Origin: Thalassolituus alkanivorans
GTDB lineage: Bacteria > Pseudomonadota > Gammaproteobacteria > Pseudomonadales > Oceanobacteraceae
Length of the DNA: 64,000 bases
Assembly (NCBI RefSeq): GCF_020447205.1
Contig: NZ_JAJAEL010000049.1
Coordinates: 335,580-399,579 of the forward strand
Direction of reading: 5' to 3'
Under the pieces are notes generated by a model that made no database searches, was not told the DNA's origin, and saw nothing but the letters and a program-made list of their open reading frames with translations. Both the position numbers and the translations under genes were made by a program. Below, piece after piece: positions 36,034 through 45,539 of this stretch (its first letter is position 1; each line of letters starts with the position of its first letter).

Positions 36034-37218
36034 ATGACTATGTCCAAACAAATTAAAATTCCGGCCACCTATATGCGTGGCGGCACCTCTAAGGGTGTAT
36101 TTTTCAGCCTGACCGATTTACCTGAAGCGGCTCAGGTACCGGGAGACGTGCGCGATAACATTCTGTTGCGTGTTATTGGCAGTCCAGACCCGTACGGTCA
36201 GCAGATCGATGGCATGGGCGGTGCCACGTCCAGCACCTCAAAGACCGTTATTCTGGCGAAAAGCGAACAGCCGGATCACGACGTGGATTATTTATTCGGC
36301 CAGGTGTCGATTAATAAGCCTTTTGTGGACTGGTCAGGTAACTGCGGTAATTTAACCGCTGCCGTTGGGGCATTTGCCATTGCCAAAGGTCTGGTCGCGG
36401 CCGATCGTATTCCGCACAACGGCATTTGTACTGTGCGTATCTGGCAAAAAAATATTCAGAAAACCATTATCGCCCATGTACCGATCACCGATGGTGAGGT
36501 GCAGGAAACCGGCGATTTTGAGCTCGACGGCGTAACCTTTCCGGCAGCGGAAGTGGTGATTGAATTTATGGACCCGGCGGATGGCGAAGGTTCTATGTTC
36601 CCGACCGGTAACGTAGTCGATGATCTCGAAGTTCCGGGCATTGGTACGTTCAAAGCCACCATGATTAATTCCGGTATTCCGACCATTTTTGTCAATGCGG
36701 CGGATATTGGTTACAAAGGCACCGAGCTGCAGAAAGACATTAATTCCGATGCCGAAGCGCTGGCGAAATTTGAAACCATGCGTGCTTACGGCGCGGTAAA
36801 AATGGGTTTAATTGCCGACATTTCCGAAGCGGTTGCGCGCCAACACACGCCGAAAATTGCTTTCGTGGCACCTGCAACGGATTACGAAGCATCCAGTGGC
36901 AAACAGATTTCTGCAGCCGATATCGATGTCTGCGTACGTGCGTTATCCATGGGGAAATTACACCATGCGATGATGGGTACGGCGTCGGTGGCCATCGCAA
37001 CGGCGGCGGCGGTACCTGGTACGCTGGTGAATCTGGCGGCCGGCGGTACCGAACGTGACTCCGTAACCTTTGGTCATCCGTCCGGTACATTACGCGTGGG
37101 TGCAGCGGCGGCGTTGGTTGATGGCGAATGGACGGCGACCAAAGCTGTAATGAGCCGCAGTGCGCGGATAATTATGGAAGGTAATGTGCATATTCCTGCC
37201 GACAACATCCATCTCTGA
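36034..37218 (+). CDS. prpF: 2-methylaconitate cis-trans isomerase (PrpF)
   Basis: 394 residues. Isomerises the AcnD product to cis-2-methylaconitate. PrpF/diaminopimelate-epimerase-like fold with IPATYMRGGTSKGVFF, GSPDPYGQQIDGMGGATSSTSKT, WSGNCGNLTAAVGAFAI (active-site Cys region) and VTFGHPSGTLRVG. An ATG 6 bases downstream (36040) is an equally possible start. Completes the AcnD/PrpF version of the methylcitrate pathway; separated from acnD by 140 bases with two hairpins. Confidence 0.96.
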   Translation: MTMSKQIKIPATYMRGGTSKGVFFSLTDLPEAAQVPGDVRDNILLRVIGSPDPYGQQIDGMGGATSSTSKTVILAKSEQPDHDVDYLFGQVSINKPFVDWSGNCGNLTAAVGAFAIAKGLVAADRIPHNGICTVRIWQKNIQKTIIAHVPITDGEVQETGDFELDGVTFPAAEVVIEFMDPADGEGSMFPTGNVVDDLEVPGIGTFKATMINSGIPTIFVNAADIGYKGTELQKDINSDAEALAKFETMRAYGAVKMGLIADISEAVARQHTPKIAFVAPATDYEASSGKQISAADIDVCVRALSMGKLHHAMMGTASVAIATAAAVPGTLVNLAAGGTERDSVTFGHPSGTLRVGAAAALVDGEWTATKAVMSRSARIIMEGNVHIPADNIHL

Positions 37219-37234
37219 AGCAACATTCCTTATA

Positions 37235-37258
37235 GGGGTACTCCGGCCGGAGTACTCC
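37235..37258. other. 24-bp near-perfect palindrome after prpF
   Basis: GGGGTACTCCGG-CCGGAGTACTCC has one mismatched pair and no T tail. It may be a 3'-end stabilising hairpin or a dyad protein site. Confidence 0.45.
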
Positions 37259-37365
37259 ATACTCATTAATGGCCCGTATGGCAAAGGTTCGGTCTTGCTG
37301 TAAGTCAGGGTTTGACCTTACGACGTATTTAACATGAGTAATCTTTTTATATGGATGGCTAATGT

Positions 37366-38154
37366 ATGCGTCGGTTCTTGCTGGTTCTTTTGTTGCTGTT
37401 GCCAGGCGTTGGGGTAAGTCAGGCTGCTGAGAGGTTAAATGATGCGGAAGCCGTTAATTATGCCGGTAGTCTGCGTTATTTGTCGCAGCGGGTTATGAAA
37501 AATTATCTGGCGGTTGGCGCTGCTATTCGCCCCGATAAGGCCCATCAGCAATTGGATGAAAGTGTTGCGGAATTTGAACAACACTTGCAGCAGCTGCTTG
37601 ATTATGCTGCAGATTCTGATTTGCAAAAATCGTTACGCCAGATCGAATCTTTGTGGCAACAGCAGCGCCAGATGCTGCTGTCCACACCACAAAAAGATCA
37701 GGCAAAAACCTTGTTGCAGGATAATAATCGCTTGCTGGCTTTATGTGAGCAAACTACTCATGCCATCAGTCAGGCCATTACTCAAGCCACCAACAGGCCC
37801 GAAGCTCTGCTGATTAATATTGCCGGACGACAACGGATGCTATCGCAGAAAATTGCCAAAGCTTATTTTGCTCTTTATTGGAATGTTCAGGATGAGGGGT
37901 TAAAGGCCGAATTTGAGCAGGCTGTGCAGCAATTTTCATTGGCCATGACGCAATTGCAGGGTAGCCCTGAGAGTACCGAACAGATTCGTCAGGCGTTGGC
38001 CAGGGTTGATTCGCAATGGACTTTTTCCCAGACCGGTTTTGCCTTAAATAAGGAAGGCCGTTATGTGCCGACGGTTATCGCTGTAACGACAGAATCCATT
38101 TTGTGGAAAATGGATGCCATTACTCATCAATATGAAGAGTTGATGAATCTCTGA
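37366..38154 (+). CDS. Periplasmic PilJ/NarX-type sensor-domain protein without output domain
   Basis: 262 residues. Signal peptide 1-20 (MRRFLLVLLLLLPGVGVSQA). Two copies of the P-box-like motif of type IV pilus chemotaxis transducer N-terminal domains and nitrate sensors: NYAGSLRYLSQR (31-42) and NIAGRQRMLSQK (151-162), each opening a long four-helix-bundle repeat. There is no transmembrane helix after the bundle and no HAMP, kinase or methyl-accepting domain, so it is a free periplasmic sensor-like module. Its role could be ligand binding for a separate receptor; this is inference. Stands alone between terminators. Confidence 0.85.
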   Translation: MRRFLLVLLLLLPGVGVSQAAERLNDAEAVNYAGSLRYLSQRVMKNYLAVGAAIRPDKAHQQLDESVAEFEQHLQQLLDYAADSDLQKSLRQIESLWQQQRQMLLSTPQKDQAKTLLQDNNRLLALCEQTTHAISQAITQATNRPEALLINIAGRQRMLSQKIAKAYFALYWNVQDEGLKAEFEQAVQQFSLAMTQLQGSPESTEQIRQALARVDSQWTFSQTGFALNKEGRYVPTVIAVTTESILWKMDAITHQYEELMNL

Positions 38155-38203
38155 GTATGGAGCGTCGCTGAAATATTTGTACATGGTAGTGGGCATACAA
38201 GCT

Positions 38204-38237
38204 AAGGCACAGCCCAAAGGCTGTGCCTTATGTTTTT
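38204..38237. terminator. Terminator between the sensor-like and HEAT-like genes
   Basis: AAGGCACAGCC-caaa-GGCTGTGCCTT followed by a T run; serves the plus-strand gene and possibly the convergent one. Confidence 0.85.
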
Positions 38238-40132
38238 TAAAGCGCCCGCTGCTGGTCGCGCAGTGCATCTTCAACGGCAAAGCGCATATATTGATCGTTC
38301 TGAGGAATGCGTTTAAGAAAATTCACAATGTCTGTATCCGGCTGCATTTTTCCTAAGGTCTCAACCATGCGGCGCTGCACCAGAGGTTCGTAGGTGGAAA
38401 TCATCGACATCATCTTTTCCTGCACACCTCTGCCTAATTTAATCAGGGCGTTTTGTGCCTCTTCCGGAATTTTATGATCAAGATCGCCGAGGCTTTCTAT
38501 CAATAGTTCCTGTGCGCGTAAATCCTGGGTGCGGATATTTCCCAGTACGGTGATCAGATGGCGTTTCATGGTCGTGCGGTAAGGGCCGCTGGCCTGCACG
38601 CGCACACGCTCCAATTTACGGATAACGAGGTCTTCTGAAGCCGCCGCGCGCGTTCCGTAAGCAACCAGATACTCTCCGTAAGCATTTAATTCCATGGCAT
38701 TGCCGTCACCGAATAACCGGTCAGCACATTCTCTTGGCGTACAGGCTTCGGAGTCGGGCAGGTTATAACGGATAAACCACAGGTTCTTCTGTACCTCATT
38801 AATGCGCTGGCCTTTGATGATCTGAGCAAACAGCTTTGGATAGCGGCCGAGTATATTCTCGATTAATGCTGCCTGCTGCTGATTTTCTTCGGCGTTACGT
38901 TCCAGTGTTGTCAGCAGGTAATACATTGTTTTGGCAGTGTTGTCGTTGAGGGTGTCTTTTTGCTCGTTCAGTTTTTCCAGCAGCAGATTAAAGCTGTTGC
39001 TGGCCAGTTCCTGGTTGCCGGCTGCCTTCAGCTGGTTTTTATAAAAATCGGTAATGGGTTTAACCATGTCATTAATGTCCGGCAGCTCGCCACTGTACTG
39101 CTGGAATAATTCAGCCCCGATAGCCGGCTGGCGATAAGCGCTGGCTTTAATAATGCGTGCGGTCAGTTCCCCAGCGCTCAGGGCAGGGTTGCCGACTTTT
39201 CCTTTTTCTGCCGCCTGAATCAATGACTGCAGTTGATTTTTCAGTTGTAGCGCGGTTTGTGGCTGATAGCTGGGCTTACCGCTGCGCGTATCATCGGGGG
39301 ATTTATCGCTGTAATTGGATAACGCTGACAGCAGAGGCTGCAGGCGGTCTTCTGGCAGGCGCTGCAGGCTGCTGAGCATGGTTTCCCATTCAGTTGGTGT
39401 GATGCCGTTATCTTTGGTAATGGCGTATTTTGCGATGCCTGGAAGATATTCGGACAGATTATGCGGTGCAATCTGTGCCAGCTGGACAAACAGATAGTCC
39501 CGGTAGCCAGTAGCGGGATAGCGGCTCTGGGTGAGGGAGTAGAGCACGTTATATTGCCAGTCGTTGCAGTCGTTATCGAAAGGCGCTTTTAATGCAAAAG
39601 CGACCAGCTCGGCATTTTTATCCGGGCTTGGGGCTTTATGTAATGTGATTTTTACCTGCTCACGTACGGCGTCACAGGGGTTTTTACCACCACTGCCAAT
39701 AATGGTTGCAATCTGGGTGCTTAAACCATCAGGGTCGACTTCAATTTCCGCTTTCAGGTAAAAATTTTCGCCATCCCATTTTTCTTCAAGGATCTTTGTT
39801 TTTGTCAGCGCGCTGGCAAATGTCTGGTAGTTGGCCTGCACAGTACGGCTGAATTCTTCTTTATCGAGGGTTTCGGTGTTGCTGAAGCTGGATTGCACCT
39901 GTACACCGACTTCTTCAATTAACAGCACCTGAAGTTGTTGCAGGGCGGCTTTGCGGGCGGAAACCTTTGAATCATTTTCGCTGGCGTTGTAGGTGTACTC
40001 ACGCACCATGGTCATCGACTCGGCACTGGCGCTCTGGCTGAATATTGTGCAGATGATCAGTGCCAGCAGCAGCTGTAAATAAGGCTGCTTGGCTGAATAT
40101 GCGACGGGCATAATGGATAGGGCTTTGGCCAT
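38237..40132 (-). CDS. Secreted protein of unknown function with HEAT-like C-terminus
   Basis: 631 residues, not recognised as a named family. Signal peptide near residues 14-38 (LQLLLALIICTIFSQSASA). The region ~40-140 (TMVREYTYNASENDSKVSARKAALQQLQVLLIEEVGVQV ... FYLKAEIEVDPDGL) looks like the FlgT N-terminal/LPP20-like alpha-beta domain of periplasmic proteins. The middle is helical, and the last ~130 residues repeat helix pairs like HEAT repeats (RHLITVLGNIRTQDLRAQELLIESLGDLDHKIPEEAQNALIKLG ... RRMVETLGKMQPD). AAGGA precedes the ATG. It follows rne on the same strand but after a terminator. Confidence 0.82.
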   Translation of the reverse strand: MAKALSIMPVAYSAKQPYLQLLLALIICTIFSQSASAESMTMVREYTYNASENDSKVSARKAALQQLQVLLIEEVGVQVQSSFSNTETLDKEEFSRTVQANYQTFASALTKTKILEEKWDGENFYLKAEIEVDPDGLSTQIATIIGSGGKNPCDAVREQVKITLHKAPSPDKNAELVAFALKAPFDNDCNDWQYNVLYSLTQSRYPATGYRDYLFVQLAQIAPHNLSEYLPGIAKYAITKDNGITPTEWETMLSSLQRLPEDRLQPLLSALSNYSDKSPDDTRSGKPSYQPQTALQLKNQLQSLIQAAEKGKVGNPALSAGELTARIIKASAYRQPAIGAELFQQYSGELPDINDMVKPITDFYKNQLKAAGNQELASNSFNLLLEKLNEQKDTLNDNTAKTMYYLLTTLERNAEENQQQAALIENILGRYPKLFAQIIKGQRINEVQKNLWFIRYNLPDSEACTPRECADRLFGDGNAMELNAYGEYLVAYGTRAAASEDLVIRKLERVRVQASGPYRTTMKRHLITVLGNIRTQDLRAQELLIESLGDLDHKIPEEAQNALIKLGRGVQEKMMSMISTYEPLVQRRMVETLGKMQPDTDIVNFLKRIPQNDQYMRFAVEDALRDQQRAL

Positions 40133-40221
40133 GGATCGTCCTTGCTGAAAATTTCTGATTCGGGTGAGGATATTACTGATAACTGTCTCGTCAGTCAGCA
40201 GTGAAACGTTTTTGCGGGCTA

Positions 40222-40247
40222 TAAAAAAACCGCCCGGAGGCGGTTTT
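40222..40247 (-). terminator. Intrinsic terminator of rne
   Basis: Read on the minus strand: AAAACCGCC-tccg-GGCGGTTTT followed by a T run, 43 bases after the rne stop. Confidence 0.92.
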
Positions 40248-40289
40248 CAGTCAGTAACAGACGGCGACGTACGTTGTCGCCTGTCGGTG

Positions 40290-43200
40290 TTACTTGTTGT
40301 GCTCGTCGGCTTCTGTTGCTGTTTCAGCTTCAGTTGCCGCAGTGGTTTCTGCCGCTGGTTCAGCGTCAGCTACAACCACAGATTCGGCAGCTGGCTCTGC
40401 AACGGCTTGCTCGGCCGGTGCTGCTGCCTGTTCCGCACTATCCGCATTGCGGCGGTTGCGCGGATCATTAGGCGCACGACCTCCCGGGTTGCGACGACGT
40501 CCACGACGGGATGCACGATCATTGCCCTGGGTTGCTGTAGCTGCTTCTTCCTGAGAAGTCGTTACTTCTGCTTCGCTTGTTTCTGCTTCGGTTGCTTCTG
40601 CCAGGGCCTTTTCTGTGGCGGCTGGTTTTTCCTCAGCAACAGTCACTTCAGGCTGGGAGGCCGTTCCTTCAGCTGGCTGAGCGACAGCTTCCTGCGCTTC
40701 AGCTGCTTCAGTAGTCTGTACTTCTGCAGTTTGTGTTTCAGCAGCAGGGGCTTCAGTGACTTGAGTATCAGTGGCCAGAGTTTCAGTGGTATGAGCCTCT
40801 GTAGTCTGGGTTTCTGCAGCTGCAGGAGCTTCAGTCGCCGGAACTTCCGCTACGGCTTCCTGAGCATCAGCACTTTCAACAGCTGCTGACTGCTCAGCGG
40901 TTTCTGCTTTTACTTCGCTGGTCTCAGCATTGGCTGCTTCGACAGCGGCATCCGCTGCATTGGCGTCAGTGTTTTCCCCGTTGTCTGCTTCAGCGGCACC
41001 GGCTTTGGCCGGGCGGTCGTCACGGTTGCGGTTGCGGCGACGGCTGTTACGTGAGCGGCGGGTTGTCTTTTCGCCATTCTCATCAGCGTTGCTTTCGCTG
41101 CCCGCATCCGTGCTGTTACCGGCATCGGCAGGGGGTGCTGCATTTTCGCTTACAGCACTATCTGCAGCTACTACAGCCTGTTCTTCAGCGGCCTGTTCGT
41201 TGCTGTTTTCTTCAGTGTTGGCAGTGTTAGCCTGGGTATTGTTGCGCTCGCCCCGTTCACCACGGTTGCGACGACGACGACCCTCTGGGCGGCCTTCGCT
41301 GCTGCGGTTACCGGCATCGGCGGTTTCGCTGGCCACTACGCTGCTGGCTGCTTCGTTTTCGGTCAGTTCAACTTTGTCATTGCGGACTTCGTTGCGTGGT
41401 GCACGATTGCCGCTGCGGTCACGGCGTGGTGCACGTGGTTCGTTGCTGGCTTCGGCTTCATTGCGCTCGGCACGGTTGTCGTTACGTTCACCGTCGTTAC
41501 GGTTATCGTTGCGATTGCGGGCAGGGCGGTCATTACGGTTGCGACCGGAGCGTTCGCCACGACCTTCGTTGCGGCTTTCGCTACGGGTTTCGCTGCGATT
41601 GCCGCGCTCGTTATCACCATCGCTGCGGTCATCGCGGTTGCGCTCGTTACGATTGCGGTTGCGGCCACGGTCATTGCGGTTGCGTTCGTTACGGTTGCGC
41701 TCATTGCGGCCGTTACTGCTTTCTTCGCGGGCTTTTTTCGGCGCAGGTTTTTCTTCCTGCTTTTCACCGCCATCAAACAGCGCAGACAGGGCGCTGCCAA
41801 TTTTGCTCCACAGACCTTTGCTGGCTGTTGCTTCGCTTGTCGTTGCAACCGGTGCAGCGGCAGGAACGCTGTGAGCACCGGCTTTAACCGCAGCTTGCTG
41901 TACTTTGCTGGTTTCGCGGATGGTCAGATCCAGACCGTATTCGGTCTCTTCTTCTTCCATCTTGTGTTCGTAGCTGACTTCGCCGATCAGGCTGTCATCC
42001 GGACGCAGACGCAATACTTCGTAGTGCGGTGTTTCCATGTTCGGATTCGGCAGAACCACGACTTTACTGCCGTGACGGGCTTCGATACCGGCGATCAGGG
42101 TGCGTTTTTCGTTCAGCAGGAAGGTAGCAACGGATACCGGCACAATGGCGCGGATCTGTCCGGTGTTCTCTTTTGCGGCTTCTTCTTCGATCAGGCGCAG
42201 AATTGACAGACCGGTAGACTGAATATCACGCACAACACCAGTACCGTTACAGCGCGGGCATACGTGGCCGCTGGTTTCTTCCAGCGACGGACGCAGACGC
42301 TGACGCGACATTTCCATCAGACCGAAGCGGGAAATACGGCCAACCTGTACGCGGGCACGATCCACTTCCAGTGCTTTCTTCAGGCGGGTTTCAACTTCGC
42401 GCTGATTCTTGCTGGACAGCATGTCGATAAAGTCGATCACTACCAGGCCGCCCATATCGCGCAGGCGCAGCTGGCGGGCAATCTCGTCGGCCGCTTCCAG
42501 GTTGGTGTTCAGTGCGGTTTCTTCGATATCGGCACCTTTGGTGGCGCGCGCCGAGTTGATGTCGATAGACACCAGGGCTTCGGTTGGATCGATAACGATA
42601 GAGCCACCGGATGGCAGTTTCACTTCGCGCTGGAAGGCCGATTCGATCTGGCTTTCAATCTGATAGCGGTTGAACAGCGGTACGGCATCGGTGTAGCGCT
42701 TGAACTTGTTCTGGTAGTGCGGCATGACCTGCTGCACAAAGCCCAGAGCTTCTTCGTAGGCGGCATCGGTGTCGATCAGTACTTCACCGACGTCCTGACG
42801 CAGGTAGTCACGGATGGCACGGATGATAACGTTGCTTTCCTGCAGCAGCAGGCAAGGAGCAGGGCGCTCGTCGGAGGCGCGCTTGATGGCGTCCCACAGG
42901 TGAACCAGATAATTCAGGTCAGCCTGCAGTTCTTCGGCGCTGCGGCCAATACCGGCCGTGCGGACGATAACGCCCATTTTGTCCGGTACGGTCACACCTT
43001 TCATGGCTTCACGCAGTTCGGTGCGTTCGTCGCCTTCGATGCGGCGGGAGATGCCGCCGGCACGTGGATTGTTTGGCATCAGTACCAGGTAGCGGCCAGC
43101 CAGGGATACCTGAGTGGTCAGTGCGGCACCTTTGTTACCACGCTCTTCTTTGTCGACCTGAATGATGACTTCCTGACCTTCGCGCAGCACATCTTTGATG

Positions 43201-43463
43201 TTGATGCGGCCTGGGCCTGGGTCTTTAACAAAGTATTCGCGGGCAATTTCTTTCAGTGGCAGAAAGCCGTGACGCTCAGCACCGAAGTCGACAAACGCGG
43301 CTTCCAGGCTGGGTTCGATGCGGGTGATTTTACCTTTATAGACATTGGACTTCTTCTGCTCGCGGGAGCCGGACTCAATATCGAGGTCGTAGAGTTTCTG
43401 GCCATCTACAAGGGCTACACGCAACTCTTCAGGCTGAGTTGCATTGATAAGCATTCTTTTCAT
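40290..43463 (-). CDS. rne: Ribonuclease E (Rne)
   Basis: 1057 residues, close to E. coli RNase E (1061). Essential endonuclease of mRNA decay, rRNA and tRNA processing, and scaffold of the degradosome at the inner membrane. It begins [30 protein letters not shown]; the S1 domain follows ([28 protein letters not shown]). The catalytic Asp pair is in [13 protein letters not shown] and LVVIDFIDM, and the zinc link is in CPRCNGTG. After ~530 the protein is low complexity: Arg/Asn/Asp-rich repeats, an Arg-rich patch, a long Ala/Glu/Thr repeat stretch, and another Arg-rich patch near the end. These probably bind RNA and degradosome partners. Divergent from rluC. Confidence 0.97.
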   Translation of the reverse strand: MKRMLINATQPEELRVALVDGQKLYDLDIESGSREQKKSNVYKGKITRIEPSLEAAFVDFGAERHGFLPLKEIAREYFVKDPGPGRINIKDVLREGQEVIIQVDKEERGNKGAALTTQVSLAGRYLVLMPNNPRAGGISRRIEGDERTELREAMKGVTVPDKMGVIVRTAGIGRSAEELQADLNYLVHLWDAIKRASDERPAPCLLLQESNVIIRAIRDYLRQDVGEVLIDTDAAYEEALGFVQQVMPHYQNKFKRYTDAVPLFNRYQIESQIESAFQREVKLPSGGSIVIDPTEALVSIDINSARATKGADIEETALNTNLEAADEIARQLRLRDMGGLVVIDFIDMLSSKNQREVETRLKKALEVDRARVQVGRISRFGLMEMSRQRLRPSLEETSGHVCPRCNGTGVVRDIQSTGLSILRLIEEEAAKENTGQIRAIVPVSVATFLLNEKRTLIAGIEARHGSKVVVLPNPNMETPHYEVLRLRPDDSLIGEVSYEHKMEEEETEYGLDLTIRETSKVQQAAVKAGAHSVPAAAPVATTSEATASKGLWSKIGSALSALFDGGEKQEEKPAPKKAREESSNGRNERNRNERNRNDRGRNRNRNERNRDDRSDGDNERGNRSETRSESRNEGRGERSGRNRNDRPARNRNDNRNDGERNDNRAERNEAEASNEPRAPRRDRSGNRAPRNEVRNDKVELTENEAASSVVASETADAGNRSSEGRPEGRRRRNRGERGERNNTQANTANTEENSNEQAAEEQAVVAADSAVSENAAPPADAGNSTDAGSESNADENGEKTTRRSRNSRRRNRNRDDRPAKAGAAEADNGENTDANAADAAVEAANAETSEVKAETAEQSAAVESADAQEAVAEVPATEAPAAAETQTTEAHTTETLATDTQVTEAPAAETQTAEVQTTEAAEAQEAVAQPAEGTASQPEVTVAEEKPAATEKALAEATEAETSEAEVTTSQEEAATATQGNDRASRRGRRRNPGGRAPNDPRNRRNADSAEQAAAPAEQAVAEPAAESVVVADAEPAAETTAATEAETATEADEHNK

Positions 43464-43927
43464 GCTGTACGTTAAGCTCGTTCTGGCAACGTACCGGCTG
43501 GCAATGCCGGACTATTCCGGCCACTACCAAAATATTTATGGGTGCTTTGCAGCAGTTGTCAGCGCCGTTTTCGGGTCGCCTGACCTGTCTCGCAGTGGTG
43601 CCTCTGGTTTGTTGTGCACCAACACTGTCCATAATTTGATAATGCGAGATTGCCCGCAGGTCGCTGCGTGGTTTATCTCACTGGGCGGGCGGCCATTGGC
43701 CTGCGCTCGCCGTAATTATTCGTCAGGAAGAGTTTTAACAGTATGTCTTCTTCCTTATACTCTGCCGCTTGATCGGCCTGGCCTCGCCTTTCGGCTGATC
43801 TTGATCGTCGGCTGGGTTGTACGCTTTCTCTGTGCCGACCAAGGCCGTGGGCGAATATAGCAACATTGGTTGCGCCCCGCAAATGCCATACCACAAATAA
43901 ATCCGCCGCCTGGGCTGCTTCGAACCT
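43464..43927. promoter_or_regulatory. 464-bp rne-rluC divergent control region and rne 5' UTR
   Basis: No credible gene; plus-strand open frames lack homology and ribosome sites. In E. coli this position holds the long rne 5' UTR by which RNase E controls its own mRNA. On the minus strand a GCCGGA-atag-TCCGGC hairpin (about 43532-43547 by eye) and further GC stems precede the rne start, compatible with such a leader. Exact promoters were not identified. Confidence 0.55.
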
Positions 43928-44896
43928 ATGTCAAATCACGAAATCGATACCGGTAAAGTATCGCTGTTGACGGTGACCGCCGATAACGATGGTCAGCGTG
44001 TCGATAATTTTCTTATCTCTGTTTTAAAAGGTGTGCCCAAGACGCTGGTGTACCGCATCATCCGTAAAGGCGAGGTGCGGGTAAATAAAGGAAGGGTGAA
44101 GGCGGATACCCGCCTGGTGTCTGGTGATGTGGTGCGGGTGCCGCCGCTGCGGATTGCCGAGCGCGATGAGACGCCGGATGTATCACCGGCACTGCAGGAA
44201 ATTCTGCAGAATGCCATCCTGCATGAAGATGATGGTCTTCTGGTGGTGAATAAACCCCACGGGCTGGCCGTGCATGGTGGCAGCGGGGTGAATCTGGGGC
44301 TGATTGAAGCCTTGCGTAAAATGCGCCCGGATCATCGCTTTCTTGAACTGGTGCATCGTCTCGATCGTGATACCTCGGGCGTTATTATGATTGCCAAAAA
44401 GCGTTCAGTACTGACGGCTTTGCAGCGCATGCTGGCGAACAAATCAGGTATCAGTAAAAAGTATCTGGCCATGGTGCACGGGCATTGGCCTGCTTCTGTG
44501 ACCGAAGTGCGCGAACCGCTGCTGCGTTTTGAACGCCAGTCCGGTGAGCGCATGGTGATGGTGAGTCCGGAAGGTAAAACGTCACTGACCAAAACCACCC
44601 TGAAGGCCTCGGGGTCGCATTACTCATTAATAGAAGCAGAGCCGGTGACCGGGCGTACCCATCAGATTCGGGTGCACTGTCAGTTTCAGGGCTGCAGTAT
44701 TGCCGGTGATGTGAAGTACTGCGACCGCTCGCAGCAGGATATCGACAAGCGTCAGGGGGTTAAGCGTTTGTTTCTGCATGCCTGGCAGTTGTCTTTCCGC
44801 CATCCTGACAGTGGTGAGCGCCTGCAGATCAGTGCGCTGCCGGACGATGAATTCAGCAGTATTTTAAAGAAGGCGGGGTGTGAGTTTGCGCTTTAA
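43928..44896 (+). CDS. rluC: 23S rRNA pseudouridine synthase RluC
   Basis: 322 residues. Makes pseudouridines 955, 2504 and 2580 of 23S rRNA (E. coli numbering). N-terminal S4 domain (GQRVDNFLISVLKGVPKTLVYRIIRKGEVRVNKGRVKADTRL), then the RluA-type catalytic domain with LVHRLDRDTSG (catalytic Asp146) and the GRTHQIRVH motif. RluC rather than RluD is supported by the divergent rne neighbour. The next gene starts within its last codons. Confidence 0.96.
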   Translation: MSNHEIDTGKVSLLTVTADNDGQRVDNFLISVLKGVPKTLVYRIIRKGEVRVNKGRVKADTRLVSGDVVRVPPLRIAERDETPDVSPALQEILQNAILHEDDGLLVVNKPHGLAVHGGSGVNLGLIEALRKMRPDHRFLELVHRLDRDTSGVIMIAKKRSVLTALQRMLANKSGISKKYLAMVHGHWPASVTEVREPLLRFERQSGERMVMVSPEGKTSLTKTTLKASGSHYSLIEAEPVTGRTHQIRVHCQFQGCSIAGDVKYCDRSQQDIDKRQGVKRLFLHAWQLSFRHPDSGERLQISALPDDEFSSILKKAGCEFAL

Positions 44897-45539
44897 ACTG
44901 ATTATTTTTGACTGGGACGGTACGCTGGTCGACTCCACCCAGCGCATTGTTGACAGTATGCAGCAGGCCGCCGGCGAGGTGGGACTGCCGCAGGTGCCAG
45001 ATGCTGCAGTACAGAACATTATTGGTCTTGGCTTGCCGGAGGCGCTTCGTACGGTATGGCCGGCGATTGATGAGCCGCAATTGCAGGCCATGACGCAGGT
45101 GTATGCGCGCTATTTCGTCGCTGACAGTCAGGTTGCCATGGGCTTCTTTCCCGGAACTCCGGAGTTTCTGGAAGGTCTGGTTGAGCGGGGCCATTTACTG
45201 GCGGTTGCTACTGGCAAAAGCCGGCGCGGACTCGACCGGATGCTGCGCGACCTGAAAATAGGGCACAGATTCGCTGCGACCCGCTGTGCCGATGAAACCC
45301 GCTCGAAGCCGCATCCGCAGATGCTCAGGGAATTGCTGAGTGAGCTGAACATTGCGCCGGATGAGGCGCTGATGGTCGGCGATACCACCTACGACCTGGA
45401 TATGGCCAATGCTGCCGGTATGGCGTCTGTGGCCATGGGGCATGGCGCGCATGATGATCGCGTGCTTCTGGCTTGTGGTCCGCTGGCCATCTGCCATAGC
45501 ATTCAAGAACTTAACGACTGGATACGTATTAATGGATAA
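44880..45539 (+). CDS. HAD-IA family phosphatase (Gph-like)
   Basis: 219 residues from a GTG at 44880, overlapping rluC by 17 bases. HAD motifs: FDWDGTLVDS (nucleophile Asp), VATGKSRRGLDRM, the Lys in SKPHPQML, and MVGDTTYDLDMANAAG. Similar in size and motifs to phosphoglycolate phosphatases and to the HAD gene found after rluC in Pseudomonas. Exact substrate unknown. An 8-base overlap with the following peptidase gene indicates an operon. Confidence 0.9.
   Translation: MSLRFKLIIFDWDGTLVDSTQRIVDSMQQAAGEVGLPQVPDAAVQNIIGLGLPEALRTVWPAIDEPQLQAMTQVYARYFVADSQVAMGFFPGTPEFLEGLVERGHLLAVATGKSRRGLDRMLRDLKIGHRFAATRCADETRSKPHPQMLRELLSELNIAPDEALMVGDTTYDLDMANAAGMASVAMGHGAHDDRVLLACGPLAICHSIQELNDWIRING

Noticed and set aside
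40930-41874. 314-codon Arg/Ser/Leu-rich open frame opposite the rne tail
   Set aside because: Produced by the repetitive Arg/Asn/Asp codons of RNase E; low complexity and no start signal.
42264-43475. 403-codon plus-strand open frame opposite rne
   Set aside because: It overlaps the conserved catalytic half of RNase E in antisense; its sequence is the low-information complement.
43444-43860. 138-codon plus-strand open frame before rluC
   Set aside because: It starts inside rne on the opposite strand, has no ribosome site or homology, and fills the leader region.
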